DNA of 64,000 bases from Diadema setosum (Eukaryota; Echinodermata; Echinoidea; Diadematoida; Diadematidae): the NCBI GenBank assembly GCA_033980235.1, contig CM067070.1, forward strand, positions 875,001 to 939,000, written 5' to 3'. The notes beneath the pieces are model-generated. The model made no database searches. It was not told the origin of the DNA and saw nothing but the letters and a program-made list of their open reading frames with translations. A program made the translations under genes and the position numbers. Below are positions 34,333-46,300 of the stretch, one piece after another; the first letter of the stretch is position 1, and each line of letters begins with the position of its first letter.

Positions 34333-35130
34333 TTAGCCTTTAGGAAGATCGTTTTCTCCACGGATCCCTCGAGTTACAAACTTTCCTCCCGTCGCCCGAA
34401 TCAACGCAACAATCTTCCCGTCCGATGACCATGCATCTTTTACTGCCGAATGCGCTCTGGTTTTGGCGAGAAGGTTTTGGTTTTTCTTTGTCAGGTGTTC
34501 CTGGATTGACATGCGCGAGCCCTTTAGGAGTTTGCGATTTTTGATAACCTGCATCCTGGTCTGGTATGACACAAACTTGACTAGTAGTGGTCGTGGTGCC
34601 GTGTGAATATTTGGATGGCTTTGGTCCTCACGCCGCCCTTTTCTAGTTTGCATGCGACCGCTAGCTGGCGCTCCCCCAGATCCTTCGTTTCCTTCGTTGC
34701 CATGGTTTCGACGCTGAAGGCGATGTGATCTGTCTATTTCAGATTGCCGGACGTCAACATGCAGTTTTTCCCGCGCTAATTTGCACACTAATTGGGTAGT
34801 GTCTTCTTCTTTTGACTCCGGCACCCCGAAAAAGAGTAAACAATTCCGCTTGGAGTATTGTTCGAGGTCGTTACTTTCTTTTTCCAGGCAGGCGATGCGC
34901 GATTGGTATCCTTCAATCACCCTATTCAACTTCTCTATCTCTTTTTCGTGCGATTGCTGAGTTGTCTCTAAATCCATTATTCTGCCTTCTTGTCTCTCAA
35001 TGCGGTCCACCAGCTTAGCAAATTCTTCACTCGCAGCTTCTTTCACAGCTTGACGAACAGCTTCAGCCAAGCGTTCACTGCTCAGGATTTTATCAACGGC
35101 ATCGTCAATTGATTTCGGATTGGGCGCCAT
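34333..35130 (-). CDS. LINE ORF1: coiled-coil RNA-binding protein
   Basis: ATG at 35130 begins MAPNPKSIDDAVDKIL; the protein is 265 residues. Residues about 25-90 are heptad-rich and strongly charged (RIERQEGRIMDLE, KEIEKLNRVIEGY), a coiled coil for trimer formation. Next is NDLEQYSKRNCLLFFGVPES, the start of the RRM-like part of L1/CR1-type ORF1 proteins, then a basic variable loop (about 140-175) and PRPLLVKFVSYQTRMQVI with KKNQNLLAKTRA (C-terminal domain). The frame stays open 22 codons upstream of this ATG, but without another ATG. It precedes ORF2 by 71 bp, in a different frame. It is likely an RNA chaperone for the LINE transcript. Confidence 0.85.
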   Translation of the reverse strand: MAPNPKSIDDAVDKILSSERLAEAVRQAVKEAASEEFAKLVDRIERQEGRIMDLETTQQSHEKEIEKLNRVIEGYQSRIACLEKESNDLEQYSKRNCLLFFGVPESKEEDTTQLVCKLAREKLHVDVRQSEIDRSHRLQRRNHGNEGNEGSGGAPASGRMQTRKGRREDQSHPNIHTAPRPLLVKFVSYQTRMQVIKNRKLLKGSRMSIQEHLTKKNQNLLAKTRAHSAVKDAWSSDGKIVALIRATGGKFVTRGIRGENDLPKG

Positions 35131-35434
35131 TTTGAATTTTCGGTGCGTGTAGAAAAAAAACAAAACACTCACACACACAAGTGAAATCTCTGACAAAAGT
35201 CACAAATATGATAAAAAAAAATCAGACGATGTTACTAAAGACCAGCTTTTACCGAAAAAGAGTTAGAACAAACATATATCCGTGTATAGTTGCGAGATGT
35301 TATCCGGGACAGGAAGGTGGCAATAGCAGTTCCATCATATATAGTTCGGGATCCGCGAGAATATGTAAGCAAAAATCACACTCACATCATAGTTTTATAC
35401 TCTCTTCTGTCTAACTATGATTGACAGTGAGTTC

Positions 35435-35965
35435 CGAGACCAGTATGAAAGGATTAACGGGCCATGTATCTTGACGAATGTTCAAGCGACATACCTGATA
35501 TAGCAGCAGTCAATCAGTCGTTGAAAGTGTGCATGTGGGACCATGCGCGTCGCTGACCAATATATCAAGTCAAATCATTGAAGGTACAGAGACCAACAAC
35601 ATTCACAGATTCTCTCGGACCAAAAGCAAATTTCAGTTGTCCCCTGGGCAAATCATACACTCCGTTAGGAAAATGCACAGTTCGGAATGGAAAATGTAAG
35701 ATCCAGCAGAAATGACAGAAAATGTCAAATCCAGGCAGATTGGATCGGAACCAACACTTGACCAACACTTGACAACACTTTACAAATGAAAACTGATGCA
35801 TGGTTGTTGTAGCCAATAGGCGTCTAGTACTGAGTGCGCGAACGCTTGCTTAATGCGTGAACCTTTGTTACAAGTGCGCGTACTCTTGCTACAAGTGCGC
35901 GACAACATGTTTACCACTGTGACTCAGCGTGCGGCCACTATAAATAAGCACATAGCTCTTGACCA
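35435..35965. other. No gene seen
   Basis: Between the LINE leader and the foldback element. Repeated ACAAGTGCGCG-like pieces lie near 35870-35910. The open frames here resemble nothing I know. Confidence 0.4.
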
Positions 35966-35968
35966 ATA

Positions 35969-37732
35969 GCCGGGTTCACACGTACAAAATAGCGGGATGA
36001 CGATCGCGATGCACATTCCGAGTTCTTTTGCGAGCGTCCACATGTACCAAATTAGCGGGACAGCGATCGCGATCGGTATCCCGCTAATTTGGCGAGCGTC
36101 CACACGTACCGAATTATCCCGCTAATTGCCGATAGAGATAACAGCAAAGCCTGCAAACTGGGTCACGCAGCGCCCTTCTCTATCACTGCCTGCGCGCACT
36201 TACCTTTGTCCATTGTCTTTTACGCGTCAGTGGTGTGGTTCGCGCGCTGTTGTTGTACTCCACAGAGGTGGAGCAGTCAGACCGCAGCACCCGATAATTC
36301 GCTCGTATTTATTCAACTCGTATGCAAGCCCGCACCAAGCTTGCATACGTAATGAGCTGCGGAAGGGGATTTTGTCCTTGGCTTTCGGCAACAAAAATAC
36401 ACGTTATATTCACAAATTTGGTATCAAATCCAAGGAAAATATGTAAGCTATCGTCACATGTTACTCAAATTATTGTAAATGAAAAATATCATAGCGTAAT
36501 TTGTGCTTGAGAAATGATGAAAAAAGTAATTCGTGTAGAACACGTTCAAGACGTCAAAAGAATACCAAATTCACCTTGCGTCTCAATGAAAATGCATCAT
36601 TTGGTAGCTCATCTCTTAATCTTTGTTTCCATGTAAATATCTTTACAATTTGTTGCTTAATCCGGTCAGGAACCAGTAAAATATACATCAATGTCGGTGC
36701 TGGTCAGCTTGAAACCGTGCAATCTCAAGAGTAAGCTCTCTCATTGGACAGCGCTTGCATTCAGCGCTTGCATTACGTCATTACGCTGCTCACGATTTCA
36801 TGCCATGTGCGTGCAGAGCGCATGCTTGCATAGGCACGCGTGTAGATTTCTGTACTTTGGACAGAAGCTAGAAGCTAGAAGCTTGGTACAGCGCGCGCGA
36901 ATGCAAGCGCTGTCCAATGAGAGAGCTCTTTCGCGCCACTGTACACTTTGTGTGGAGCATACTTCCGGCTTAGGAGTGAATTTTACAGACATTTCAAAAC
37001 GGACAAACTAGTATAAATCATGCTTGCGTCTCCTTGACTCCAATATACGATGAGCATCTAAGTTTCCTCTCTACGAAAAAGCCAAAATCAGAAACAACAG
37101 TTTCTTAATCCGGTCAGGAACCAAAAACGAACTTTAGACTACAAAATCTTCCGTGAAAAGCAGGTAAATTTACGCAAATTCAACTGATTATATCGTCATG
37201 ATAAGATCCGATATTATACGCAAATTTAGTATTAAAATAAAGATCAAAGTCTGGAGAACACTTTACCGTGACTTGTAGCCATGACGGATGTATGTACAAG
37301 TCGCTACACTGTGAAAACCATAGCCCTGTCAAACTCTCGCAAAATCTCGCACGACGAGACACTTTTCGAATGCAAAGATCGTCAACGAGAGTGCTGAATA
37401 AATCTTGCCGGATCGGCTCATTAGCATACGTGCTACGGACTGACTGTGAAGGACCTCTTCGCAGAGGCCTCGCTGTTGTGATTTGCGTATTGCATGATGG
37501 GATGTAAAAACTCGAGATTCTAATCCCGACCGTTCACACGTACCAGCGCGGGGCCAATTATCCCGCTAATTAACGAACCAGCGCAAGATTTCTTGGGATT
37601 AGCATTGCGATGCTTATCCCGCTAATTTTCGGATTTTTTCTGTCCACACGTGCAAAAAACTCGGGATGACGATCGCGATGCAAATCTCTAGATTTGTATC
37701 CCGCTAATTGGTGTACGTGTGAACCCGGCTAA
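35969..37732. mobile_element. Foldback element with GCCGGGTTCACACGTAC ends
   Basis: The left tip GCCGGGTTCACACGTAC at 35969 and its inverse ending at 37732 are flanked by TA. Subterminal regions at both ends repeat TCCCGCTAATT, GCGATCGCGATG and GTCCACACGTAC blocks. The interior has no recognisable protein, a nested hairpin (36733-36928) and a direct repeat of TTAATCCGGTCAGGAACCA at 36657 and 37107. Layout resembles the Harbinger-like element at 15668. Confidence 0.75.
36733..36928. repeat. Nested hairpin inside the foldback element
   Basis: The arm AGCTCTCTCATTGGACAGCG continues CTTGCATTC and is mirrored at about 36897-36928. The interior repeats CAGCGCTTGCATT and AGAAGCTAGAAGCTAG. It is probably a small MITE. 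Confidence 0.65.
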
Positions 37733-37734
37733 TG

Positions 37735-38720
37735 AGATCGCAGGATTGTCGCTACCCATTCTATAAAAGCCTTATCGGTGTGTCTTTTACAATCCTGCCA
37801 TTTCAGACGTATGGTATGATGATTTTGTTTTTGTTTTTGAAATGTGTATATATAATAAGTAGGCCCTATACAATGCTTTAGTTGTTATGGTATCTTGAAT
37901 GCATGACTAAATGACAGTTTTGATTAGAATGGAAAAGGAAAAAGGGGAAAGAACATCGACCCAAATATTCAGGTTGTGTTCATACACACAACATTTTTCG
38001 TTGTCAGTTAGGCAATATAGATTATGATTAAGAAAAATTATTCAATTTATGTTGTAACATGGTTAACTTGGCGCTCAAAAGGATTTTCAAATGAAACCAG
38101 AAAATTTAAAGTTACCCAAAATCACTTTATTGCTTCAGCTAACTAGCTGGTGGAAACTCCCTGTGTGCCACGTTATTCTGAGACATGAAGGTAGTCATGC
38201 TTTGAGAAAGAATTTTGTTTTTCCAAACTCTATAACATCTACAAATTTCTGTTAAGCTGGACATAATAGTGAGCAAAGCTGAAGAGGAATGCCAAGTTTG
38301 CTTTGATATTAATTGTATGACAAATCTATTTCTATTTATTTTTTTAATGACCAGTTGCTACATTACTGTAAAGGCATGACTTTTGCACATGAAGCCGTGT
38401 GAGAAACTTAGAATTTACACGCACATTAGTTGGGAACACCGCTTGATAGTCAATCACCACAAAGAATGCAAGCTGTATGTAAAAGGAGCAAAAGTGCGAG
38501 AAAAGCTTTCATTGTACCGCGGGATTAGGCGATTTATCTATCGGTTTAAGCGGATTAGTGCGTTGGAGCGGAATATGCGAAGTTGGCACGCCGTCGCCTG
38601 AGTGGGACGTCGTGCGAACATGGCACACAAAGAGCTAGAGAACTAGATCTTCATAATAGAGGATCTATGACATGTCCTCCTCTGCTTTTACAATCACAGT
38701 TAATCACTTTGTTATTCCAG
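37735..38720. other. Region downstream of the channel gene
   Basis: No gene is recognised. Part of it should be the 3' UTR of the minus-strand channel gene. A minus-strand AATAAA lies at 38340-38335, about 385 bp after the stop, and is a candidate polyadenylation signal. Confidence 0.35.
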
Positions 38721-38724
38721 AGAG

Positions 38725-39051
38725 TCAATTAAAGGCGAAGGCTATTGTGCCTCGAACAAAGATCACGATAAGGCAGACCACCGTAGCGATGATCAATAGG
38801 AGGACGGTCACTATCAGCGCGAGCAGCACGCGGCGACAATTGTCGCGCTTAGATTGGTCCTCGTCAGCCGCGGTGTTGGCGCGTGGAATCTCCTTCGCCT
38901 CTTCCGACGGCGATGTACGATGTCGGCAGATCCTCTTGGCGAGGATTTGTAGGATGCAGCCAAAGAGAAGAATGATCTCGCCAATGGACATGAATGACAT
39001 GCCGATATAGAGACCTAGGATACCGCCCAAATTACCCAACAGACTGGCGAT
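38725..39051 (-). CDS. DEG/ENaC exon 13: selectivity filter, TM2, C-terminal tail, stop
   Basis: Acceptor CCCTCCCAG, phase 0. It encodes [17 protein letters not shown] then [18 protein letters not shown] (TM2). A charged linker of about 35 residues follows ([15 protein letters not shown]...), then [20 protein letters not shown] and CLIVIFV, a second long hydrophobic stretch, ending GTIAFAFN and TGA. The filter residues G-M-S and the Glu in IGEI are as expected. DEG/ENaC subunits normally have only two membrane spans, so the third is odd. Confidence 0.93.
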   Translation of the reverse strand: MASLLGNLGGILGLYIGMSFMSIGEIILLFGCILQILAKRICRHRTSPSEEAKEIPRANTAADEDQSKRDNCRRVLLALIVTVLLLIIATVVCLIVIFVRGTIAFAFN

Positions 39052-42000
39052 CTGGGAGGGAGTGGGAGAAAGTGATGGCGAGTTTGATAACAAACCAGCA
39101 GGTAAATACGGAGTGTTTAGACTAGATATTATTAACCTTTGAGGCCTATTTTAAAAAGTTTGTTGTATAATGCCCCCGCTACGACAGATTTGCAAGAAAA
39201 AAAAATATTCTGTTTAGAATAGTTAAACGAAGTATTGAAACTAAGACCGACTGAACAAACCCTTTCAAGGAAAATGAGTGTTTGATGAAACCTTGTTTTT
39301 TTATATAAAGAAATTACACACAACAAAACAAATCAACTGAGATGCATCGCTTTGTTAAAAAAAAAGGTAGCAGGGGATGCTATCAAAGAAGCGAGGCATA
39401 TCAGTAGTTTGGCCGGTATAATGTTTTTTTTTTTTTGCTTTCTTTTTTAAATAAAAACCGAATAAGATTCATCTAAAACCCACTTTACTTGTAAGGGTAT
39501 TTTGTTCAATCCTTGGTACCTCCCATCGCTCCTTTGATAGCACCCCCGCTATTTTTTTTTCTTTTTTAGTAAGGCAATCAACATAAAAGGGCACAATACC
39601 AGATGAATTGAAAGAAGCTCGTGTTGGTTACTCAAATTTACAATTTGGGAGGCCGCAGAGATTATTTCGGCTACAGACCTATTTCCCATACCCCGATTTT
39701 TGCCAAGCCCATGGAGATAGTTGCTTATGACCAACTTTAGAGTTATCTGATTGATAACCACATTCTTACAAATGAATAGTCTGTCTTTTGTCAAAAGTAC
39801 TATACCTAAGATGCATTGTTAAATGTAACAGAAAAAAGATGATTTTGACATCATTGACTCTAGATATTGTGGGGTAATAACGTTTGGTTTAAACAATTTT
39901 GGTACCATTGTGCATTAAGTCACAAACTAAAAAATATATATGGCTTTGATCAAAATGCTATGATAGGATTTTCTTGAAATTATTCTTCAAACCGGACACA
40001 ATCTGCATGTGAATGGTTTTGTTTCAGATGAGGTAAGTATTAACTGTATTGGGTACCCCAGGGATCCCTGATTGGATCTGCCCTTTTCCGATATATTATG
40101 TGAATGAATTGCGTTCTGTTGTTAAGCACAGTGAACTGTCACTTCACGTATAGATGGCACATTATGTTTATCTTGCTTTGCAAAGAAACCCGAGGACATT
40201 GTTAAACGCTAAAATGAAGATCCTGTTTCGATTTCACTTTGGTTATCCGATAACAAACTTTTAATTGAGTATCTGAATATAAGAACGACCCAAGTCCATG
40301 GAAGACCATTTCGAGTAAACTTAAAAAACTTCATATCTTTTTTAATTTGTCCAATAATATTCTATCTAACTGTGATGGGAAGGCAACATTGTATATACAT
40401 ATTAGAACGTATATCATTATGGCAATTAACATTTACATTAGTTGTGGAGAGGCCATTTTGTGTGATGGACTTGGGTCGTTCTTTGAATCATATGGACGTG
40501 GGTCGTTCTTTGATTCATAGACATGATATTCTGCTATAGAGATGAGAGGACGAGAGAGGATGCTATAATATGAATGTGAGAATGACCCAAGTCCCTTATT
40601 CTTACATTCCTATAAGATTTAACTCATTTATTTCAGGCACTTCCGGGGGTAATTAAGATTTATCATTTATACACGAGATGAGTCCATGCATAAGCTACAA
40701 TTTCCCATGTCAAAATGAATTTGGCCAAAAATTGGACTTTAGTCGTTCTTATATTCAGGTCCTCAATTGTGAATAAGAAAAAAATAGGAACTTATTTTTC
40801 TTGGCACGCGATAACATCTGAAGAAAATGGAAGCAAAGTCCAGGACTGTGAACGCAGTTATTGATGATTATGTGTAATTCAGCGAACAAAAATACATTCA
40901 AATATTTGAGAGTAATGATAGATGAGAATCTGTTCCTACCCTACGGAAACCAGGTGTATTGATCATGGTGTTCCACTCAATTATATGGAAATGAATTGAA
41001 TTGATTTGAATTGAATTGAATTGAATTGAATTAAATTGAATTGAATTCGATTCATTGCAATTTGATTTGATTTAATCTATTTTAATTTAATGTAAATCAA
41101 TCACCCTCCATATCTCATAGAATAAACAATCTGTTATTCAATGTAATCAAAATCCTAAGCCCATGCCTTTCTTTTTAAGAGATTAGAAAATCTATGACCT
41201 TCCTGTTAGCCATCATGTGATCTTTCCTTGGGATCCAGTATGCTACCGATGTAAAATATTCTCTAGAATTTATAACAAAAAGACTATTAAATGAACCTAT
41301 GAAAGTATTTGGCACATGAGACCATGACACCATCATTTCAATTGGCTTATTTGTGCATTATTACTTCTTTATAGTATTTTTCTTTACTTCTGTTTTGTCT
41401 GTTCTTTCGATATATCCCACTTCTTGGTTTACTAAAATCCAACTTGACTACGGAGTAAACTTTCGTTATGAGGAGAGAGTATGGTCTCTATGAAACACTC
41501 ACCGAGTTAGTAGGAACTTGTAAGTTAAGTTCGTAGTTCAACTCTTCAAAGTATATGATAAGGTTGACAAGGTTATTCCTGTAACAAAGAGAGTATCTAA
41601 TTGCTTAATGTATTTAAAAAATACACACATACACATACACTTCTTTGTCTGTTTATTTTCTGAAGCTGACAATCACAACACCAATAACATGAATAATTCC
41701 ATCAATTTGCAAATTTCCGTCTCTCTTTTTTTTTTGTGTCGTAATGAAATATGTAGGGAAATGAATCAATCCTCACAATGTCTGATACCTCTAATAATCT
41801 GATCGTAATGAATCATTCAATATCATCTTGACTCCAGAAATAAATGCAAATTAATTTTTTTTTCTTTATTTGTCTCATTCTATCGTTTAGAAGTAGACCA
41901 TGACATTCCAATAAGGTCACGTAAAGTTGCGATGAATTGGAACGTACCAGGGCCTGCGGAGCGTTTTCAAAAGTGTGTGTGTGTGTGTGGGCGGGGGGGG

Positions 42001-43303
42001 GGGGGGGGGTACGTCCGGGTTCCATTAGCTAACAAGCAAGCAAAACAATATTAAAAAAAAAATGTCCTCAGCCAGTCTCTCCCCTTTCATTTCCGGGTTT
42101 GTTCAGCTGACAAGCAGAAAAAAAGGTCGTTAGTCGAAAAAAACTTTACCGCGCTCATACTTCAAGATCTCTCTCTATCTTTATTTCGTGCCACTTAGAA
42201 ACTTACGTACTTCGGGGTTAAAAAGAAGTGATGACAACTTATGTATTCGTTTGTATGGTGCAGAAAAATTGTGGGGACCCGAGCCCCCACGGCCCCAACG
42301 GTTCCGCCGACCAGGCGTACATCCCATTTTCGAATAAATGTAAATGCACCATCTGCTCTTTCATTCAAGGTCCGACCAAGGTCTTGGTTTGTCATTTGAC
42401 ATGTTTTTCTATCTTTTTCATTTTGTTCATCTATGTTGCCTTGTTGTTGTTGTTTTTTTTTTTATAGGGCACGTCATGTTCTTATTGCTATTTCTTCTAT
42501 TTAATACTTTTTATAGTATTATTGCGATGGTAATCTTGTATTCATTACAGTTATCATTTATGTCTTCTCCCAATTCTATTCAGTATAATTCATTTCAATT
42601 GAGATTGTATTTCCAAAGCATATTTTGTTGATACAAGTTCAAAGGAGAAAATGTACAAGGTATTACCACAATATGTCTATACGTGTGAAACCAATTATTG
42701 TTCAAAATAATTGTGTTATCGGAAAAGAGAGGCCAACGTAAAAGACAAGCTTGTAGAAATGTAGGCCACTTTGACAAGAGGTAAGAATTTATTCAAGCGT
42801 GTAGTTTTCATTTTGATCCTCTTTGCATTTCAATGAAGTATTCCTTTTATATTTCATTAAATCAGTAAAATTGATCAATGAATAAATAAAGATAGAAAAT
42901 GATTTAAAGATCAGTGCCTACAATAACACGTCTCGGGATGCGCGTTTCCACGGAATCATGATTATTTGTGAAGGTCAACTCGTACATGCGCTGCATATAC
43001 ACATTTACACTTTTCTTTATGTTTACTTGTAGGGGAGGAAGGATATGTCTCACAGACGTCCATTTGCAGCATCTCCATGCCACGAAAAAAAAAATCTAAT
43101 TTTGTTTTCCTGTACAATTACTGTTGATGACCAATGAATACAATTATTTAGTTCGATTGCCTTGTTATCTCAATGAAATGTAACATGCATGTGTGCATAG
43201 CTCTATATTAACTGGAACATTACCTGGACTGTTCTAAGTTCTTCAGGGTTCTTGCAGCATACTCGTTAATATCTGCCAGCTGGCGCTCTAGATGTTCCTG
43301 AAG

Positions 43304-43339
<36 letters not shown>

Positions 43340-46300
43340 CGTGTGCGAGGATGATAGTTTGTGTGCGTGTGAAGGTGGAGGAGGAAAATGAAAATATTGC
43401 CTTTCATTATTCACACTACCAAACATAGTTTGTTTGTTTTTTCTTCAAAGGAATTCAAAATAGCATAGAAAATGTAAATGAATTGATTTGTCTAAACTTG
43501 ATTTGATTTCATTTTATGTGTGTTTTTTTTTTAAGTATACTATCATCATCAAACATTCATGAATCGAAATGATATTATTAGACGATCGATGAAATGCGAT
43601 TCTCTGAACAAATATGCTAAAACAATAACCTGAAACGATTTGTTCAGCGAACAGAATAAGGACTATTATCTAGCATAATTTCTGGTAATATTTTCCAGCT
43701 CTTATCTTATCAGTAGGAACCGAATCAAAATCATAATACAGTTTTATTAATTATCCACGCAGAAGCCTGGGCGCTGAAGAACAAAATAAGTGATATCGAA
43801 ACTGCTTCATCATTACATTAACAACGTGGTCACTTCTACAAAGAACCGTATGGGTAATGAACAATCATAATAATCGATTCATGGTATTGTAGGCATGCAT
43901 ACTCACCTCGTACCTCTCCGCTGGCCAGAGCGCTGCAAATGCATTCGGGCGATACGTAATCTCACTGTTGAAATATAAAGGATCAAGACAGGTATTAAGC
44001 CGTAAGTACAGGTTTAGTCAACGGTTCGAAAGATGTGATTACAATAATCACCATTACAGAGACTCCAACCCCAAGCACCTTCTGATCTGGAGATTCTCCC
44101 GTCCGAAACCCCTAGCAAACGAGAGACTCCAAGTTGATGTATGCGAACCGCGAAGTTCCTAGGGTTCTAGATGTTCTCTGGTGTTATCTATATCTATAAG
44201 GCGTATTTTTCAACATACGATAGCAATAAGTAAGAAATCCTTTCCACCGGGAGACACAGAGCCAGGGCGGGAGAAATCAAATCTCAAGCGGGAGAACGGG
44301 AGAGTTTGCAAAAATGGGCTTTCGGCGGGAGATCTCCCGTCGAAAACGGGAGAGTTGGAGTCTCTGCTATTACCATGGTTATCTGTTCTCCTAACGCAAA
44401 ACCTGCTCTCAATGTAGTCTCTTTGTTCTTACCCGACTAAGTATAATTCCCGATTAACCGAAGATGATGTTTCCTTCACTGCACGGGTACACGTAGTCCC
44501 TCTATTAATTCTACCAACAGAAGTAATAAGATTAATTTTGTAAGGTCATCATAGTTGCGTATGTTATACATGTCTTAAAATGGCTTGAGTCCCATGATGT
44601 GATGAGAAACGTTTCAGGTATATAACTTTATTTCAATATTATTGGTAAACTACGACTATCAGTGATGAATCTGACACTATACTACTACTACTATGTCGTA
44701 GTATAACTATTTCATACACGAATGATGATAATAATGGTAACAATAATAACAGTAATAATATTAACGATAAAAATAACAATAATGAGGATGTTACGGATTT
44801 ACTGAATTTATGATATGCGATTGTGTATTTCAGAATACTTGAAACATGCAGAGAGCAACGCAATGATTCGCGATAAGTGTAACATGGTATTCTTTTGTCA
44901 GAGGGGGACAATCTCCTCCTTGCCGTATGTTGAAATATGTCATCTACCTGTACCGAAACTGCTGAAATTTTAATTGTATTTCCTCCTCGAATTATCCCTG
45001 ACAAAACTTCTCATATACTGCCTTCTAAGTCGACAGCTATTTTATTTCTATAGGGTCCATCCATCGTACCTGCAAGAGATCGGGCAGGCGCATCCAAGGG
45101 TGTTCGTTTCGTACAGATACAAGACCAGCTGCAGACACCTTTCTGCAACAAGCAAATTATGCATTTGGAAGATGCACATGTAATTTTACTGTACTGTATA
45201 TGTGTGAATTATATTCATCCTACAACTTGTAACTGCTACGTATATGCATTTTAATGTCTGTTTCGTTTTACTTGAATACAATTATTTTCCTCAGTCTATA
45301 TGTACGCCTCCATTTTTGCTTTTATTTTCACGAGACAACAATCTTATAAAAGCTTATTAGTAAGTTCTTTTAGCACGTCTTCTCTCAGTGGAAATCATTA
45401 CACATTGAGTTCGTTGCATAGACACTATAATTTCTGTTTCCTTTCCGGAATTACATCAAATATTCAGCGTCTGTATAATCTTACGTAGGTTTATTATGCT
45501 GCATTAGCTTACTTCAGAACTAAAAGAAAACCTTGCTCGTTAATCTTCATCATGATTCTTTCATGATGATTGCTCAGTAATGTTTCAAACTTCAGTGTAT
45601 TCACTCTATGAAAAGATTCACCTGATTGGAAAATCAACTGGATGAACGTTTGTTTTATCACAATCTTTGGAAATTACCTTTGCTTGATAAGACTTTCGCC
45701 TGCTGGATCTGCAGGCTTCTTCAGAACGAGCGCTGTGAGAAGGACTTCCTACGAGCCGACGTAGCTGGCGCACGCCGATCTGAGAGAATGGGATCGTATA
45801 TTGAGGAAAGTGAGCATTGCCCCAGATCTCGGTTGAAGGTTTTCCCTTGTTTTGTTTTGTTTTGTTTTGTGCTTTTTTTTTTAATAATGTGAATGCCTTC
45901 CCTTATCCAGCGTGAGGTTTTCCCAGAGTCTCTGGCTAGGATGGAGTACTTCTTCCAATTGATGTGGTGATTTTCACCGGCCACAAGGTCACTAAAGGCC
46001 GATTTGTGCATGTGGGAGGTGGCTTCCTTTCTTTTTCCTCTTGTGAAGTTGAATGTACTAACTGTGTCCACCTCTTGTTTGTGTTCTTTTTTCCTGGCAC
46101 CAAATTTCATGACTGTTTCTCCAATGTAGCTTCTTTCGCAGTTCCCACATGGGATCTGGTAAACTACCCCGCTTTGTCATCGATGGATCTTTTGTCTTTT
46201 GGGTGTACTAAGATGTTCCTGAGTTTCTTGTGTGGCCTGAATGCTGTGGATATGTGGTATTCCTGGTAAATCCTTTGCAGGGCTTAGGAGGCACCCATTA

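Larger units (their letters stand above)
30657..35430 (-). mobile_element. CR1/L2-type LINE with both ORFs intact
   Basis: On the minus strand: a 5' leader of about 300 bp, ORF1 (35130-34333), a 71-bp gap, ORF2 (34261-31082), then a 3' tail of about 425 bp ending in short repeats of CAAAT at 30657-30675. The tail contains (AT)n at 31046-31080 and a poly-G run (poly-C on the plus strand). Neither ORF has a stop or frameshift. The 5' end is not sharply defined; I placed it where sequence stops looking leader-like. Confidence 0.75.

Noticed and set aside
36089..36446. 87 and 106 aa frames in the foldback element
   Set aside because: They overlap in two frames, match no family I know, and lie in a non-autonomous element.
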